A stretch of 17,554 bases of DNA. Source: an uncultured Oscillospiraceae bacterium. Lineage in GTDB: Bacteria; Bacillota; Clostridia; Oscillospirales; Oscillospiraceae. Shown here in pieces: positions 6,345 to 13,337 of the stretch. The stretch is from NCBI GenBank assembly GCA_910585815.1, contig CAJUFJ010000054.1:1-17554 (forward strand), read 5' to 3'. The position numbers and the translations under genes were made by a program. Below the pieces are notes generated by a model that made no database searches, was not told where the DNA came from, and was given only the letters and a program-made list of their open reading frames with translations. Position 1 is the stretch's first letter; every line of letters starts with the position of its first letter.

Positions 6345-6898
6345 AGTTCAATCCCCTCCCTTTCCAAATAATCCCGCAGCTTTTGGCGGGTGTGGTAGAG
6401 CATGGACTTCACCTTGCTCTGAGACCAGCCGGTGCGCCGGCAGATGTGCTCGATGGAGTCGAAGTACCAGTAGCGGCGGACGAAGACCGCCCGCTTTTCC
6501 TCCCCCAGCGACCAGAGAAAGGCGTCGATGGCCGCCTCAATCCGCCGGTTCTCCAGCTCGTCCTCCACGCCAGGCCGGCCTGAGACGCACTCCCCCAGCT
6601 CCTCCAGGGAACAGACCGCCTCCGGGCTGCGCTTGGCGGCGGTGAGGTAGTCAAACCGCTTCAATGCCAGGTTGCGGGCGACGCGCCCCACAAAGGCGGA
6701 AAACCGGCTGGGCCGCTGGGGCGGGATGGCGTTCCACAGCCCCAGCCAGGTGTCGTTGACGCACTCCTCGCTGTCCTCCGGGCTGGCCAGGATGTTTTGG
6801 GCGATGTACCGGCACAACCGGCCGTACTTCACATCGGTCTCCCGGATGGCCTCCTCAGCCCGCTCCCAGTAGAGCTCTATAATCTGTCTGTCCTCCAT
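6341..6898 (-). CDS. ECF-type RNA polymerase sigma factor
   Basis: 185 residues, the normal size for an extracytoplasmic-function sigma factor. Region 2 spans about residues 10-80, with the core-binding and -10-reading part around RYIAQNILASPEDSEECVND and TWLGLWNAIP. Region 4 spans about 125-180, with a helix-turn-helix at FDSIEHICRRTGWSQSKVKS followed by MLYHTRQKLRDYL. Start ATG 6898 follows AAAGGGGGG. The anti-sigma-like gene is directly downstream and overlapping. An ECF-like promoter (6944-6968) precedes it, suggesting autoregulation. The regulon is unknown, and nothing else in the window carries an obvious copy of that promoter. Confidence 0.93.
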   Translation of the reverse strand: MEDRQIIELYWERAEEAIRETDVKYGRLCRYIAQNILASPEDSEECVNDTWLGLWNAIPPQRPSRFSAFVGRVARNLALKRFDYLTAAKRSPEAVCSLEELGECVSGRPGVEDELENRRIEAAIDAFLWSLGEEKRAVFVRRYWYFDSIEHICRRTGWSQSKVKSMLYHTRQKLRDYLEREGIEL

Positions 6899-6943
6899 AT
6901 CAAGCCCCCCTTTCCGTGTTGAAAAGCGCTTTCACCCTATAAG

Positions 6944-6968
6944 TACGGTTTTTCCCAGACAGGTTGCA
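6944..6968 (-). promoter_or_regulatory. ECF-type, probably autoregulated promoter
   Basis: Reading the minus strand, TGCAAC (6963-6968) is followed after 15 nt by CGTA (6944-6947). This resembles the AAC/CGT pattern of ECF promoters such as the SigW group. The site is about 45 bp upstream of the sigma gene start. A near-normal TTATAG also overlaps, so a housekeeping start cannot be excluded. Confidence 0.55.
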
Positions 6969-6971
6969 AAT

Positions 6972-7001
6972 TAAAAAAGGACGGACGGCAAATGCCGTCC
7001 G
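6972..7001 (-). terminator. Terminator of the chemoreceptor gene
   Basis: CGGACGGCA (6982-6990) pairs with TGCCGTCCG (6993-7001) around AA. Reading leftward it is followed by a T-rich run (complement of 6972-6978). It lies 22 nt after the chemoreceptor stop and just upstream of the ECF promoter, insulating the two. Confidence 0.85.
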
Positions 7002-7022
7002 CCCCTGGGGGACTTGTGTCAA

Positions 7023-8669
7023 TCAGGCCTTCAGCTTGAAACGCCTGGTCTGCTCCTCCATCCGCTGCACCTGGTTAAAGAGCTCGGCGCTGACGGCGGC
7101 CGACTCCTCGCTGCTGGCGGAGTTGCTCTGGACCACGGAGGAAATCTGGCCGATGCCCTCGGTCACCTGGGCGATGGACTCGGCGTCGTTCTTCACCGCC
7201 TCCACAATGGCGCCGATGGCAGTGTTGGACTGCATCACCAGCTCCAGGGTCCGGTTCAGGGTGGCGGACACCTCGCTGACAATGCGGCTGCCCCGGCCGG
7301 TGGCCTGGACGGAGTTCTCAATGAGGCCCTTGGTGGCCTTGGCGGCCTCGTCAGACTTGGAAGCCAGATTACGCACCTCGTCGGCCACCACGGCAAAGCC
7401 CTTGCCGGCGGCCCCCGCCCGGGCAGCCTCTACGGCGGCGTTCAGGGCCAGGATGTTGGTCTGGAAGGCGATGTCCTCGATGGTGGCGATGATCTTCTCG
7501 ATCTGCTGGGAGGCCTCGGTGATGTCCTTCATGGCGGCCACCATCTGCTCCATCTGCTGGCCGCTGATGGTCACCTGCTCGCCGGTCTGGCGGGCGTTGT
7601 CCTGGGCGGTGGCGGCGGTCTTCACGTTCTCAGCCGCGCTGCGGGACAGCGTGTCCAGGGTGGCGTACAGCTCCTCCACGGCGCTGGCCTGCTCGGTGGC
7701 GCCCTGGGCCAGATTCTGCGCGCCGCTGGACAGGTGCTCGGCATTGCCGGACACCTGCGTCTGGGCCTGGCAGATGCTGTTGATGGTGGAAGACAGGTTG
7801 GAGGTCAGGATGTCGATCGACTCCTCGATGGAGCGGAACTCCCCGATAAAGGCGGTGGCGGTCTTCACATTGAAGTTGCCCTTGGCCATCTGCTCCATAA
7901 TCCGGTTCAGGTCCCAGATATAGCCCCGAATCAGCTCCATGGACTTCTCCAGGGTGCCGGCCAGGTCGCCCAGCTCGTCATTGGTCTGGTGGTCCAGCGC
8001 CAGGTCCAGTTTGCCCTCCTGGAGGGGCTGAACCTGCCGGGTGATGTGCAGGATGGGAGCCAGCACGTTCTTCAGCACATACACCACCAGGCTAATCAAG
8101 CAGAACAGGGCCAGCACCAGACAGACGGCAGTAATGGCCTGCATCAGCATAATGGTGGAGTGCATATCATCGGTGCTTTCCTGCGTAAGCTCGGTTGCCT
8201 TCTTGATTACCTCGTCCAGCTTGCCCACCAGGGTGCTCAGGTTGGACTGGATTGTCTCCTGATAATATTTCTGAGCCTGGGCCGGACTGGTGCCCATCAA
8301 GGACTGCGCCTCTCCCACGGACTGGTGCAGCTGCTTGTGCAGGGGCTGGATTTCATTGCGCAGGCGCAGAATATCTGCGTTGTCCGTGCCGGCCTCTCCG
8401 TAGATCCATTGGCCCAAAACGCACTGGGTATCATCGGTCCCGGGGAACTGGCCGCCGGCGTACAGGGCATTGCTCAGGTTCAGGGCCCAGCGGTAGTGGG
8501 CGGTCTCGGCAGACTGTGCGTTGTTCAGCAGGGCCACAGTCTGGGCGTTTCTCTCCTGCATACCCTCTACCCGCAGCAGGTTGAAGGTAGTCACGCCGCT
8601 GAACAGCAGAATGGACAGCAGCGCCGCGGCCACACGGATAAATACCGTTCTCTTAATACTTTTACGCAT
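7023..8669 (-). CDS. Methyl-accepting chemotaxis protein with extracytoplasmic CZB-like sensor
   Basis: 548 residues from ATG 8669 (MRKSIKR), chosen because GTGAGG lies 9 nt upstream; in-frame starts further out overlap or precede that site. Order: TM1 about 8-32; sensor region 33-172; TM2 about 173-199; HAMP about 200-255; signalling domain to the end. The conserved hairpin tip runs from EDIAFQTNILALNAAVEAA through GKGFAVVADEVRNLA (about 398-436). The sensor carries H58-x-x-W61, C83-x-L-G-x-W88 and H111-x-x-x-H115, the ligand pattern of the chemoreceptor zinc-binding (CZB) domain. It would relay a ligand or metal signal to CheA/CheW encoded elsewhere. No C-terminal CheR-binding pentapeptide is seen. 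It lies beside the c-di-GMP genes but has its own promoter. Confidence 0.95.
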   Translation of the reverse strand: MRKSIKRTVFIRVAAALLSILLFSGVTTFNLLRVEGMQERNAQTVALLNNAQSAETAHYRWALNLSNALYAGGQFPGTDDTQCVLGQWIYGEAGTDNADILRLRNEIQPLHKQLHQSVGEAQSLMGTSPAQAQKYYQETIQSNLSTLVGKLDEVIKKATELTQESTDDMHSTIMLMQAITAVCLVLALFCLISLVVYVLKNVLAPILHITRQVQPLQEGKLDLALDHQTNDELGDLAGTLEKSMELIRGYIWDLNRIMEQMAKGNFNVKTATAFIGEFRSIEESIDILTSNLSSTINSICQAQTQVSGNAEHLSSGAQNLAQGATEQASAVEELYATLDTLSRSAAENVKTAATAQDNARQTGEQVTISGQQMEQMVAAMKDITEASQQIEKIIATIEDIAFQTNILALNAAVEAARAGAAGKGFAVVADEVRNLASKSDEAAKATKGLIENSVQATGRGSRIVSEVSATLNRTLELVMQSNTAIGAIVEAVKNDAESIAQVTEGIGQISSVVQSNSASSEESAAVSAELFNQVQRMEEQTRRFKLKA

Positions 8670-8719
8670 AGATAACATCCTCACTTCAATTTTAAAGTAT
8701 CGCGTACGGCAGTGGCTCC

Positions 8720-8749
8720 AGTATATCACAGCACTGGACCGCATTTCAA
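8720..8749 (-). promoter_or_regulatory. Promoter of the chemoreceptor gene
   Basis: On the minus strand TTGAAA (8744-8749) and TATACT (8720-8725) are separated by 18 bp, about 50 bp upstream of ATG 8669. This separates the chemoreceptor from the PilZ/cyclase genes on the same strand. Confidence 0.65.
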
Positions 8750-8816
8750 TACTTTTCTTTCAATTCCATAAAATCACTTTTGTCCGGCACACCGCCCCCT
8801 GGGCGGCCTGCCTCTC

Positions 8817-9509
8817 TCAGCTGTACAGCCCGTGATACAGGGCGTACATGGCCCGGAACAGCCGGCGCTCCGTCTCCTCGTCCACATCCACAAAGCGGCA
8901 GCCGTACTCAAAATAGCCGGGCCGGCGGGCGTCGATGCGTAAAATCTGGCAGGTCAGAAACGTGCCGTCCAGCTCCAGCAGCCGGTCCACCCGCAGGTGG
9001 AGCTTATCCCCCACATCCCGGCGGGCCTGGGCGCTGAAGCACACGCCCCCCATGCCCATATTCCGGACGGTGCAGCTCTCCTCCGGGACGCCGGGCCGGC
9101 CGTCCACAGTGAAGCCGCCCGATATGCTGGTCTCAATGCGGACGTTTGCCCGGTTCTCCGCCCGGTCCACCAGGGCCAGGTTTTCCAGCTGCCACAGCTT
9201 GCCGGCGCCCATGCGGATGGTGCCCTCCATGCTCACCGCCCGGCCCGCCTTGCTGCTGTAGCCCCGGAGCGTCACCTTCATGGGCTCGTCCGAGCGGGTC
9301 ATCAGGCTGCCGTCGGCCCCCGGCTCCAGCTGGGCCCGGTCGCCCCGCAGCTCCAGCAGCCTGGCCACCAGAAAAATCCGGCTGTCCCCGCTGGTAACCT
9401 CCACCCGCATGCCGGAATAGACCTCCAGATCCTCCTTCATGGCCCGCCGGTGGGCCTCCTCCACCCGTCTCTCCTTCGGACTCTTGCGAAACGCATCAAA
9501 CAGTCCCAT
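8817..9509 (-). CDS. PilZ-domain c-di-GMP receptor (YcgR-like architecture)
   Basis: 230 residues. Residues about 25-110 form an N-terminal beta-rich YcgR-type domain (YSGMRVEV through MGAGKLWQLENL). Residues about 112-225 form PilZ. The arginine motif is RAENRANVR (116-124), giving overlapping RxxxR. The second motif, normally (D/N)xSxxG, reads N150-M-G-M-G-G155, so serine is replaced by glycine. The domain ends with the usual FEYGCRFVDVDEETE. Start ATG 9509 follows GGAGGGAG. It is 24 nt downstream of the diguanylate cyclase gene and in the same operon, so it is likely the local effector of c-di-GMP, classically acting on flagellar motor or surface behaviour. The target cannot be read from the sequence. 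Confidence 0.88.
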   Translation of the reverse strand: MGLFDAFRKSPKERRVEEAHRRAMKEDLEVYSGMRVEVTSGDSRIFLVARLLELRGDRAQLEPGADGSLMTRSDEPMKVTLRGYSSKAGRAVSMEGTIRMGAGKLWQLENLALVDRAENRANVRIETSISGGFTVDGRPGVPEESCTVRNMGMGGVCFSAQARRDVGDKLHLRVDRLLELDGTFLTCQILRIDARRPGYFEYGCRFVDVDEETERRLFRAMYALYHGLYS

Positions 9510-9533
9510 ATATCTCCCTCCAGCGTTACAGTT

Positions 9534-10454
9534 TTATTGCAGTTCTTCCATCCTTGCCGTGGACCAGACCACCCGGTTGCGCCCAAAACGCTTGGCGTCG
9601 TACAGCATGGTGTCCGCGATTTTCAGATAGGTGTCGTAGGAGTCATCGGGGGACGGCACCACGGTGACGCCGCCGATGCTCACGGTGACCCACGGGCCCA
9701 CGGACGAGGCGTGGGGGATATGTAAATCCTCCACCGTCTGGCGGATCTTTTTCATCTGCTCACAGGCGGCCTTTGCCTCGCTGCCCACGATGATGGCCAC
9801 AAACTCCTCCCCGCCGTAGCGGGCAAAATAGTCGGTGCTCCGCCGCAGGCAGCCGGTGGCCGTCCGGGCCACCTCGCAGATTACCCGGTCCCCGGCAGGA
9901 TGGCCGAAGGTGTCGTTATAGACCTTGAACTTGTCGATGTCAAACATGCACAAGGAGATGGGCTGCTGGAAGCGGACGGCCTCCTGCCACTTGTTGTAGC
10001 AGTTCAGGTCGTAGCTGCGCCGGTTGGGCACCCCCGTCATGGGGTCCACCATGGACTGCTGCTCCACCTGTGTGCGGTAGCGGTAGAGCTTGACATGGGT
10101 GTTTACCCTGGCCCTGACGATGGGGGGATGGTAGGGCTTAGTGATGTAGTCCACCGCCCCCAGCACCAGGCCCCGCTCCTCATACTCCGCGTCCCGCAGG
10201 CTGGTAATGAGAATCACCGGCACGTGCTCGGTGACCACCTCCTCCTGCATCTTCCGCAGCAGATCGAAGCCGTCCATACCCGGCATGATTACGTCCAGCA
10301 GCACCAGCGAAAAATTTCCCACCCGGGCATGGTGCAGCCCCGCCTCGGCGGTGTGGACCACCGTGACGTCGTAGTCCCCCTCCAGAATGGAGCGCAGCAT
10401 ATCGGCCTGAACCGAGCTGTCGTCAATAACCAAAATCTTTTCCCGCTTTTCCAT
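9534..10454 (-). CDS. Response-regulator diguanylate cyclase (REC-GGDEF, PleD/WspR-like)
   Basis: 306 residues. The receiver domain is residues 5-125 with acidic pocket D11/D12, phospho-acceptor D54 (LLDVIMPGMDG), T84 and K106 (TKPYHPP). The GGDEF domain is residues 135-300: DPMTGVPNRRSYD, FDIDKFKVYNDTFGHPAGD and the active-site loop GGEEF at 214-218. An inhibitory I-site R205-S-T-D208 sits exactly five residues before GGEEF, so product feedback should be intact. It converts two GTP to c-di-GMP, probably when phosphorylated. The cognate histidine kinase is not in the window. Start ATG 10454 has AGGGGTAGAG upstream. It is the first gene of the dgc-pilZ operon. Confidence 0.95.
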   Translation of the reverse strand: MEKREKILVIDDSSVQADMLRSILEGDYDVTVVHTAEAGLHHARVGNFSLVLLDVIMPGMDGFDLLRKMQEEVVTEHVPVILITSLRDAEYEERGLVLGAVDYITKPYHPPIVRARVNTHVKLYRYRTQVEQQSMVDPMTGVPNRRSYDLNCYNKWQEAVRFQQPISLCMFDIDKFKVYNDTFGHPAGDRVICEVARTATGCLRRSTDYFARYGGEEFVAIIVGSEAKAACEQMKKIRQTVEDLHIPHASSVGPWVTVSIGGVTVVPSPDDSYDTYLKIADTMLYDAKRFGRNRVVWSTARMEELQ

Positions 10455-10518
10455 ATCTCTACCCCTAACAAAAAGCTGTCAGCGCCGCCGCGCCCCTCCG
10501 GGCGGACGGTTCGTTTCT

Positions 10519-10547
10519 ATTATAACAAATGTTTCCTCAAATAGGAA
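10519..10547 (-). promoter_or_regulatory. Candidate promoter of the dgc-pilZ operon
   Basis: The minus strand has a perfect TATAAT (complement of 10519-10524); the best -35 at 17-bp spacing is TTCCTA (10542-10547), which is weak. A GC hairpin (10491-10504) lies in the resulting leader; it does not match a c-di-GMP riboswitch. Confidence 0.4.
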
Positions 10548-10602
10548 GCATATTTTAAGCGGTTTCGTTTTTTTCTTTGCGCCCGCCCAGAGCCCGAAAT
10601 GC

Positions 10603-10636
10603 AGCAAAGGAGGGGCGCCCTTCCCCCTCCTTTGCT
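10603..10636. repeat. 13-bp perfect inverted repeat
   Basis: AGCAAAGGAGGGG (10603-10615) and CCCCTCCTTTGCT (10624-10636) around an 8-nt loop. One arm contains AAGGAGG-like sequence, so an RNA form would hide an anti-SD-like tract. No T run on either side argues against a simple terminator. Confidence 0.6.
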
Positions 10637-10870
10637 CCCACGGTTTGGTTGTTGAATATCCTGGGCCGGTCCCGCTGGAAAACGCCCAAAAACTCCCCGG
10701 AGCAGAGCCCGTCCTCCCGGCCGCAATGGGCTCGCCGTTTTCCGGTCCATACTCCAGACTATGCAGCTGCCACAAAACTGCGCGCCGGACCGGCGCATTT
10801 CACCCTCCCGGAGCGCCGGACCCCGCAGATTTTGCGGAACCAGGATTTTTTCGTGAGGACAGATTTGGGA

Positions 10871-10899
10871 TTGAATTTCCCGCCCGGACGCAGTATGCT
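10871..10899 (+). promoter_or_regulatory. Candidate promoter of the threonine/serine exporter operon
   Basis: TTGAAT (10871-10876), 17-bp spacer, TATGCT (10894-10899). A TATAGC a few bases later is an alternative -10 element. AAAAGGAG precedes ATG 10958 by about 9 nt. Confidence 0.45.
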
Positions 10900-10957
10900 A
10901 TAGCTGGCGCCTGCGGGTCCCCCCTTTCCGGCGCGTTGACCAAAAGGAGAAACTGGC

Positions 10958-11713
10958 ATGAACTATGACAAGCTGCTTAATATTTCGGTGGAGCTGGGCT
11001 GCCGGCTGATGTCCAGCGGGGCGGAAATCTACCGGGTGGAGGAGTCGGTGCGCCGGCTGCTCCAGGCCTATGGCCTGGACTCCCCGGAGGTGTTCGCCAT
11101 CCCCAACTGCGTAATCGTCAGCATCGCCACCCCGGAGGGCCACCCCATCACCCGGATGCGCCGCATCGCCGGCCACGGCACCGACATCGAGCTGCTGGAG
11201 CGGTGCAACGACCTGTGCCGCCGCCTCTGCGTCCAGACGCCACCCCTTGAGGAGGCCCAGGGGCTGCTGGACGCCCTCTCCGGCCGCAGCTACGCCCCGT
11301 GGCAGGTGCTGCTGGGCTACGGCATCGCCCCCGCCTTCTTCTCCCCCCTGTTCGGCGGCGGAGTGGGAGACACCCTGTCCGCCCTGATGGGCGGGCTGGC
11401 AGTGGGCTTCTGCCTGCTGTATGCCGGCCGTTTTATCGGCTCCAACAGCTTTTTTCGCACCGCCATCTGCAGCGCCGTGGCCTCCCTGGTCTCCCTGCTG
11501 CTGGTCCGGCTGGGGCTGGGCCGGAGCGTGGACACTGTGACCATCAGCGTGCTGATGGTGCTGGTCCCCGGGGTGGCCCTGACCAACGCCATGCGGGAGA
11601 TTATGGCCGGCGACATCATCTCCGGCCTGAGCCGGGCCGCCGACTCCATCCTCACCGCCGCCGCCATCGCCATCGGCACCGCCGTGGGGCTGGCCATCGG
11701 CGGACTATTTTGA
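10958..11713 (+). CDS. Threonine/serine exporter family protein, large subunit (ThrE_1/DUF1212, YjjP-like)
   Basis: 251 residues. The N-terminal about 110 residues are soluble and family-typical: LLNISVELGCRLMSSGAEIYR, then VEESVRRLL, IPNCVIVSI and TRMRRIAGHGTDIELLE. The C-terminal about 140 residues have about five hydrophobic helices with the conserved loop VPGVALTNAMREIMAGD. In Corynebacterium, ThrE fuses this part with a second membrane part; here they are split into two adjacent genes, as in YjjP/YjjB. The pair is expected to export small amino acids or related acids such as threonine, serine or succinate; the substrate is not readable. The second subunit starts 17 nt downstream, indicating an operon. 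Confidence 0.9.
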   Translation: MNYDKLLNISVELGCRLMSSGAEIYRVEESVRRLLQAYGLDSPEVFAIPNCVIVSIATPEGHPITRMRRIAGHGTDIELLERCNDLCRRLCVQTPPLEEAQGLLDALSGRSYAPWQVLLGYGIAPAFFSPLFGGGVGDTLSALMGGLAVGFCLLYAGRFIGSNSFFRTAICSAVASLVSLLLVRLGLGRSVDTVTISVLMVLVPGVALTNAMREIMAGDIISGLSRAADSILTAAAIAIGTAVGLAIGGLF

Positions 11714-11730
11714 ATCGGGAGGCCGTTTTT

Positions 11731-12183
11731 ATGCTCGGTATCTGGTCTGACTATATCCTGCCCTGCCTCTGCGCCTTTCTGGCCTGTGTGGGCTTTACCC
11801 TGGTGTTTAACATCCACGGCGTGGGCAAGCTGATCTGCGGCGTGGGGGGCGCTCTGGGCTGGCTGATCTACCTGCTGGGGGGCAGCTCCATTCTGGCCGC
11901 CTTCTGGGCCTCGGCGGCCATTGGGCTGTTTTCCGAGATTATGGCCCGGCTGCGCCGCTGTCCGGTGACGGGCTATCTGCTGGTGGCTCTGCTGCCCCTG
12001 GTGCCCGGCGGAGGTATCTACTACGCGATGCGCTACTGCGTCGCCGGCGACACCCAGCAGTTTTTAGACACCCTGCTCCACACCTTCGGCATGGCGTCGG
12101 CTCTGGCGGTGGGGGCCATGATGACCGCCTCCCTGTTCCGGGCGGCCTACCCCCACCTGCACCGCTCCAGGCCCGCCCGCTGA
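11731..12183 (+). CDS. Threonine/serine exporter family protein, small subunit (ThrE_2/DUF3815, YjjB-like)
   Basis: 150 residues, start ATG 11731 with GGGAGG upstream; longer upstream openings of this frame overlap the first subunit and lack a binding site. Four to five hydrophobic helices fill it. The loop LVPGGGIYYAMRYCVAGD repeats the PG...AMR...AGD pattern of the large subunit, consistent with the two parts being related halves of one transporter. Its stop (12181-12183) touches the stop of cutC (12184-12186) with no bases between and no hairpin, so transcripts from the two strands must overlap. Confidence 0.88.
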   Translation: MLGIWSDYILPCLCAFLACVGFTLVFNIHGVGKLICGVGGALGWLIYLLGGSSILAAFWASAAIGLFSEIMARLRRCPVTGYLLVALLPLVPGGGIYYAMRYCVAGDTQQFLDTLLHTFGMASALAVGAMMTASLFRAAYPHLHRSRPAR

Positions 12184-12939
12184 CTACCCTCCAAGGGCGT
12201 GGACCAGCTGGGCACAGGCCCGAAACTCCTCCTCGTCGGTTTGCCACAGCTCATACTCCGACAGGGAGGGCAGGCCCATGGAGACCTCCGCCTTGCGGTA
12301 GCGCATACCGCTGTCCACCGGACCCTTCCGCCCGGTGGTGTGGAAGATTCGGATGCCAGTCCGGTCGTAGATGGCCCGGATGTTCTCCTTTTTCACGCCG
12401 CAGCCCGCCATAATGTGGATCCGGCCCGCCGCCCGGCGGAATACCTCCCCCAGGACCTGGCACCCCTCCGCCGCGCTCCTCGCCTGGCCGGAGGTCAGCA
12501 CGGTCCGCATGCCCAGACGAACCGCCTCCTCCAGGGCGGCCAGGGGGTCCCGGGTCATGTCAAAGGCCCGGTGCAGGGTGACGTCCATCCCCCCGGCGCA
12601 GTCCATCAGGCGGCTTAGCCCCTGGGCGTCCAGGTCGCCCTCGGGCGTCAGTGCGCCGATGACCACCCCGTTGGCTCCCATGTCCCGAAACCGCCTGATA
12701 TCCTCCTCCATCTCCTCCAGCTCCTGCGCCGAATAGAGGAAATCCCCGAAGCGGGGACGGATCAGAACATTGACCGGAACCGGAAAATCCCTCTGGACCT
12801 GCTGGAACAGGCTGGGCGAGGGGGTGGTGCCCCCAATGGCCAGGTTGGCGCACAGCTCCAGCCGGTCCGCCCCGCCCCGGCAGGCAGCGGCACAGGAGGC
12901 GTAGGAGTCCACGCAGCCCTCAATCAGCGGAGTATTCAT
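12184..12939 (-). CDS. cutC: CutC family protein (copper homeostasis-associated)
   Basis: 251 residues, the usual length of this TIM-barrel family. The N-terminal signature GGADRLELCANLAIGG (about 22-37) followed by TTPS, then NVLIRPRFGDF, VTLHRAFD, VLTSGQA and IMAGCGV are all in family order. Start ATG 12939 with AAAGGATGAAGG upstream. CutC was named from copper-sensitive E. coli mutants, but a direct role in copper handling is disputed; the enzyme-like barrel has no proven reaction. It lies downstream of rpsU on the same strand, behind a terminator, and has no clear promoter of its own, so it may live on read-through. Confidence 0.95.
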   Translation of the reverse strand: MNTPLIEGCVDSYASCAAACRGGADRLELCANLAIGGTTPSPSLFQQVQRDFPVPVNVLIRPRFGDFLYSAQELEEMEEDIRRFRDMGANGVVIGALTPEGDLDAQGLSRLMDCAGGMDVTLHRAFDMTRDPLAALEEAVRLGMRTVLTSGQARSAAEGCQVLGEVFRRAAGRIHIMAGCGVKKENIRAIYDRTGIRIFHTTGRKGPVDSGMRYRKAEVSMGLPSLSEYELWQTDEEEFRACAQLVHALGG

Positions 12940-12984
12940 CAGCCTTCATCCTTTCTGTTCATCCCGGCATAGCCGGGGAATTTT

Positions 12985-13019
12985 AAAAACCGCCGAAGCG
13001 AAATGCTCCGGCGGTTTTT
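12985..13019. terminator. rpsU terminator (bidirectional form)
   Basis: AAAAACCGCCG (12985-12995) pairs with CGGCGGTTTTT (13009-13019); the stem continues inward past one mismatch to AGC/GCT. It is 4 nt past the rpsU stop on the minus strand. A second small hairpin CCCGGC-ATA-GCCGGG (12963-12977) lies in the cutC leader. Confidence 0.9.
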
Positions 13020-13023
13020 GTGC

Positions 13024-13206
13024 TTAATAGAACTTCTTACGGTTCTTGCGGGCGGCCTCAGACTTCTTGCGGCGCTTGACGCTGGGGCTCTCGTAGTGCT
13101 CACGCTTACGGACCTCGGCCAGCACTCCGGACTTGGCACAGCTGCGCTTAAAGCGCTTCAGGGCGCTCTCCAGAGACTCGTTTTCTCTCACACGGACTTC
13201 CGACAT
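13024..13206 (-). CDS. rpsU: 30S ribosomal protein S21
   Basis: 60 residues, close to the usual 57-60. It begins SEVRVRENESLESALKRFKR and ends in the very basic VKRRKKSEAARKNRKKFY, both diagnostic. S21 sits on the small subunit near the anti-Shine-Dalgarno end of 16S rRNA and helps initiation. Start ATG 13206 follows GGAGGGAGGG. The promoter at 13282-13310 is a perfect consensus match, as expected for a highly expressed ribosomal gene, and a strong terminator follows closely. Confidence 0.98.
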   Translation of the reverse strand: MSEVRVRENESLESALKRFKRSCAKSGVLAEVRKREHYESPSVKRRKKSEAARKNRKKFY

Positions 13207-13281
13207 TTATATTTCCCTCCCTCCGCGCGCGGCGGGGAGTTCCCGCTCACGTAGGGCCATATTTATGGCTTTAACGTTGCT

Positions 13282-13310
13282 ATTATATTGCTTTTTGGGG
13301 CATCTGTCAA
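13282..13310 (-). promoter_or_regulatory. Consensus promoter of rpsU
   Basis: Minus strand TTGACA (13305-13310), 17-bp spacer, TATAAT (13282-13287): no mismatch to the housekeeping consensus. It lies between the leuS stop and rpsU; no clear leuS terminator is seen, so leuS messages may run into rpsU. Confidence 0.95.
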
Positions 13311-13337
13311 GAGCAGATTTATGAAGGGTTTGTAAAA

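Larger units (their letters stand above)
10548..10957. other. Non-coding, hairpin-rich intergenic region
   Basis: Several short open frames cross this stretch on both strands, but none has a good ribosome binding site or a recognisable product. It holds a 13-bp perfect inverted repeat (10603-10615 with 10624-10636) without a T tract, a 15-bp palindrome GCGCCGG-A-CCGGCGC (10782-10796), a small hairpin CCGCA/TGCGG near 10824-10838, and the promoter and ribosome binding site of the exporter operon at the right edge. The density of inverted repeats would suit a leader RNA or small RNA, but I match no known RNA family. Confidence 0.45.

Noticed and set aside
7014..8675. Plus-strand open frame of 553 codons opposite the chemoreceptor
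   Set aside because: Low-complexity G/L/H-rich translation and no ribosome binding site; shadow of the real minus-strand gene.
10455..10520. c-di-GMP riboswitch in the diguanylate cyclase leader
   Set aside because: The GC hairpin at 10491-10504 lacks the conserved GEMM blocks and is too short.
10577..10968. Overlapping ORFs of about 100 codons in the dgc/exporter intergenic region
   Set aside because: Several frames open at once on both strands, Pro/Arg-rich, no binding sites; typical chance ORFs in GC-rich DNA.
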